Assembly: GCA_900239685.1 (NCBI GenBank)
Contig: OENT01000549.1
Location: forward strand, 1 to 64,000
Length of the DNA stretch: 64,000 nucleotides
Reading direction: 5' to 3'
Origin: Rotaria macrura
Lineage: Eukaryota > Rotifera > Eurotatoria > Philodinida > Philodinidae
Shown: positions 61,275 through 64,000 of the stretch, piece after piece
Layout of the letters: each line of letters opens with the position of its first letter
How positions within the stretch are numbered: the first letter of the stretch is position 1
Translations under genes and position numbers: made by a program
The notes under the pieces: generated by a model
What the model was told of the DNA's origin: nothing
The model's database searches: none
Seen by the model: the letters and a program-made list of their open reading frames with translations, nothing else

Positions 61275-64000
61275 ATGTCGGAAGTCAGTATTAATGCAAT
61301 GAATAATTCAATGGTAGTTATGCCAGTTGGTGTTACTCATGAACGACAGCAACACGATCAAGTTGTCTTCGAAAATGTTGCTGATCATTACATTAAAGGT
61401 GAAGATGTTACAGCTTGTTTTACAATATTACAGGATATTAAGGTTAATATCAATGATGATCAAATTGGTTTAATACGTGTAAGTTTTACGTGTTGATATT
61501 TAAGCTAGACTACAAATCAATAAACATTCATCTAGGTTGGTTCAACAAATATTCAAGAATGTTTAGCATACGCGTCTGTTCAATTTCATTTATCGACAAC
61601 ATCAGAATTTACGCGTCATGGAACGGCAACATTTCCAGCGTCATCATTACCGGTCACAGACGATGAATTTTATCAATTTTGTTATATCGTTGGTAAACGA
61701 AAATGTCTTGGCTCATCGATTCCATTTCAATTGAATTGTTCAATCGACGATATTGATTTATTATCCAGTGAATTGATCGAGGCATCATTAGAAAGCAAGC
61801 CAATGCAAACAAATAATGATGGTCTTATTTCATTGCTTGATCATGATAGTGACGATCTTGTTGTTGTACATACAAAACGAATGTTGATTGAGGAAAAACT
61901 GCGACAAGAAAATCGTCAATTGTTAGAAATGAATCGACGTTTAGAACAGCAGAAAGATGAATGTAAAGCTAAACTTGATTTATTAGATATAAAATCCAAT
62001 GAATATATCAATAAATTTAAAAATGACATGCAAGTAAGTCAATCATTTTGATCATATAAAATTGAATTTAGAAAAACAAAAGAAAAAATCTAACCATAGA
62101 ATATTTTATAGTTAGACAAAGAGTTTTTGATTCCACTTTTTTCTTGTCACATACTACATATAACTCACAAGTCTCGCTTGATAAAAACTTTTTTCTTCAC
62201 AGTTAAGATTTAAACTATATATTTCTACGGTGGAAATGCATAGATTTATGTATACTCTGTTTTTCTAGGCTCTTGCTGCAAGCCATAAGGTAGCTATCGA
62301 TGAGTTATCAACACGGCAACGTTTAGAAAGTAAATTGCTTAAAGAATATGATGCCTGTAGCGCCCTCTGCAATCAATATCAAGCTGAGTCATTACAGTTT
62401 GCTGAACGTTGTCGTGGGCTTGAAGATTTAAATACAAAACTATTGGATGAAACAAATAAAATAAGTTTACAGTTAACGAAAACAACGAAACTAAGTGAAG
62501 AACAAGCCATACAAATACTTGATTATGAAAAACGTTTACTGCAAGCAAATGAATTATTAAAATCAGCTAATCAATATCAATCTCAATTAGAACAACAATT
62601 ACGTGACATACGTTTAACAACAGAGAAATATCAAAAGTCGATGCAAGGGCAAATCGATGCATATTCAAAACAAGCATCACAACAAGAAAATCAAATACAT
62701 GCATTAGAAACAGCAAATAGTTTATTAAAAGAAGAATTAATCTCAACCAAAGCTGATAATGCATTTTTATTAGCCATGGAAAAACAAGATAAACAATTAA
62801 TAAATGATTTACAAAAGCAAATCAATGATTTAAACGAAAATCACCGTCTCAATTTTGAACAAGTAAAATGGAATACATTAGTTTTAGTTTATGAGAAATG
62901 AATGACCGAATGCCTCCCTTTTTTTCTCGCCTAGAAACACATGGAATTGGAAAGACTTCGAAAAGATTTAGAACAAGCAAAAGAAAATGAAAAAGATTAT
63001 ATGATTTCGAAAAATTCATTCAATGAAATTGAAAAACGTTGTATCAAACATCAAAAGAGTGAAATTGAAGTTAAAAAACAATTTACCGTCTACAAAGAAT
63101 TTGTCGTAAGTGTTCATTTACTGAAATATACTTTGCGAAATGTAACCATGCAAATCCACAAAAACCTTGAACTTTGTTTCCTTTCATATGTTTCGTGATA
63201 CAGAAGCATCGAACATTAACCTCTGCAATTCTCTATAAGGATGAGGATTTTTTTTGAAAATATTTCTTAGCGCGCGCTTACATTCATGGTATGTTTTTCA
63301 GTAAGATCGAGCTTTGGGAAAATGATTTTCTAAGTTTTTCTTACTAATTACAAATTGATTGTAATAGTTACGGAAATTCTAAACATATGGTTCAAAGTTC
63401 AATACGAAACACTTCATGAATCAGACCATCGTTGTTAACAGATGGTGTGCCATTCGGCACACAGCATTCTGATTTCATACATTTTGTTATCATATAATCT
63501 GCACGTATCTCAGTTAACTTTGAATGATAGAATGAACAATAATGAATGCTTCAGGATACAGTTCTTTTTTCAATGACTATCAAAATCCAATGTATTTCTA
63601 AAAGGTCTCACGTTGTGTAGTATCGATGAACTTCAACGTATCTTCAGTAATCTAATGTATACAGATATATCTGTAACATGAAAATTAATGAATAGTTATG
63701 TTCTAATTTGATATGCTTCACAAATGATATTGTCAATAAATGAAAATTTCATTCATATTAAATTTTTACTTCTCATTTGTTACTGTTGATATGATGAATA
63801 TTTTAGGGTGACTTAGAACGTAAAGTTCAAGTTTTGACTGAACGACTAATGGCCGGTGCTGATGAATATAAAGCTCTTTATCGTAAGTATGCAGCACTTC
63901 AACGTACGAGTGTTATGACAAGTCGAGCAAGTTCCGCTGTACCGAAATCAAGTACAACAACACTATCGAATGAAACTGGTCTCAATGAAGAAGCACTGGT
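61275..64000 (+). CDS. SKICH-domain coiled-coil protein (CALCOCO/TAX1BP1-like), partial
   Basis: Exons 61275-61478, 61536-62033, 62269-62862, 62935-63105 and 63807-beyond the window end, all joined in phase 0; 553 complete codons are visible. A SKICH domain spans about 28-133 (VVFENVADHYIKGEDV, GLIRVGSTNIQECLAY, DEFYQFCYIVGKRKC, GSSIPFQL), as in NDP52 and TAX1BP1. After it comes DSDDLVVVHTK (174-181 region), at the same place as the LVV-type LC3-interacting motif of those proteins (DxLVVTTK). From about 185 on, the sequence is a long coiled coil with heptad Leu and many Gln/Glu/Lys. Family members are selective autophagy receptors or transcriptional coactivators. The C-terminal zinc fingers or ubiquitin-binding ends, if present, lie outside the window. 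The last intron shown is 701 nt. Confidence 0.85.

Overview
The window looks like nuclear DNA of a bdelloid rotifer, an inference from several signals. The sequence is strongly AT-rich. Genes are broken by many short GT-AG introns, mostly 50-75 nt. The gene families are ones known to be expanded in bdelloids: divergent FMRFamide-like GPCRs, small intronless F-box genes, a mono-ADP-ribosyltransferase, and the 'LIVSGSL...EIVP' domain. Small, old DNA-transposon derivatives are abundant. No rRNA, intact tRNA or CRISPR array was seen.

Layout. 1-7.7 kb: no recognisable gene, one degenerate tandem array and one GC-rich patch. 7.8-8.8 kb (+): a two-exon GPCR. 9.8-15.2 kb (-): a nine-exon single-pass membrane protein with an AHNAK/periaxin-type PDZ domain; its 2.75 kb last intron is filled with three inverted-repeat elements. 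15.2-20.4 kb: gene-poor. 20.4-23.4 kb (-): two related F-box genes in tandem. 25.1-26.4 kb (-): a secreted protein resembling GH99/WbsX-like glycosidases. 28.1 kb: a GC-rich foldback MITE. 29.3-30.0 kb (+): an ADP-ribosyltransferase. 30.5-33.7 kb: inverted repeats and degenerate simple repeats. 34.0-36.6 kb (-): a calpain-15/SOL-type protease gene. 40.0-40.4 kb (-): a stand-alone bdelloid regulatory-type domain. 42.6-43.4 kb: a LINE fragment. 44.45-45.17 kb: a well-bounded hAT MITE with an 8-bp target-site duplication. 45.4-46.6 kb (-): an ethanolamine-kinase-like protein. 51.3-52.3 kb (+): a second GPCR. 53.0-53.4 kb: a FLYWCH/MULE-type relic. 58.5-60.8 kb (-): calcineurin B, eight coding exons. 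61.3-64.0 kb (+): a SKICH/coiled-coil protein of the CALCOCO/TAX1BP1 class, running off the right edge.

The genes form no operon or obvious cluster. Housekeeping signalling genes (calcineurin B, calpain-15, SKICH autophagy-receptor type) are interspersed with lineage-expanded accessory families. The most interesting points are: a transmembrane protein joining an AHNAK/periaxin-like PDZ domain to a C-terminal PDZ-ligand motif; two enzyme homologues with replaced key residues (calpain Asn to Asp; ethanolamine-kinase HND to LNN); a conserved LVV-type LC3-interacting motif after the SKICH domain; and the hAT MITE carrying telomere-like TACCC repeats. All splice models were made by eye from reading frame, splice-site consensus and family alignment.
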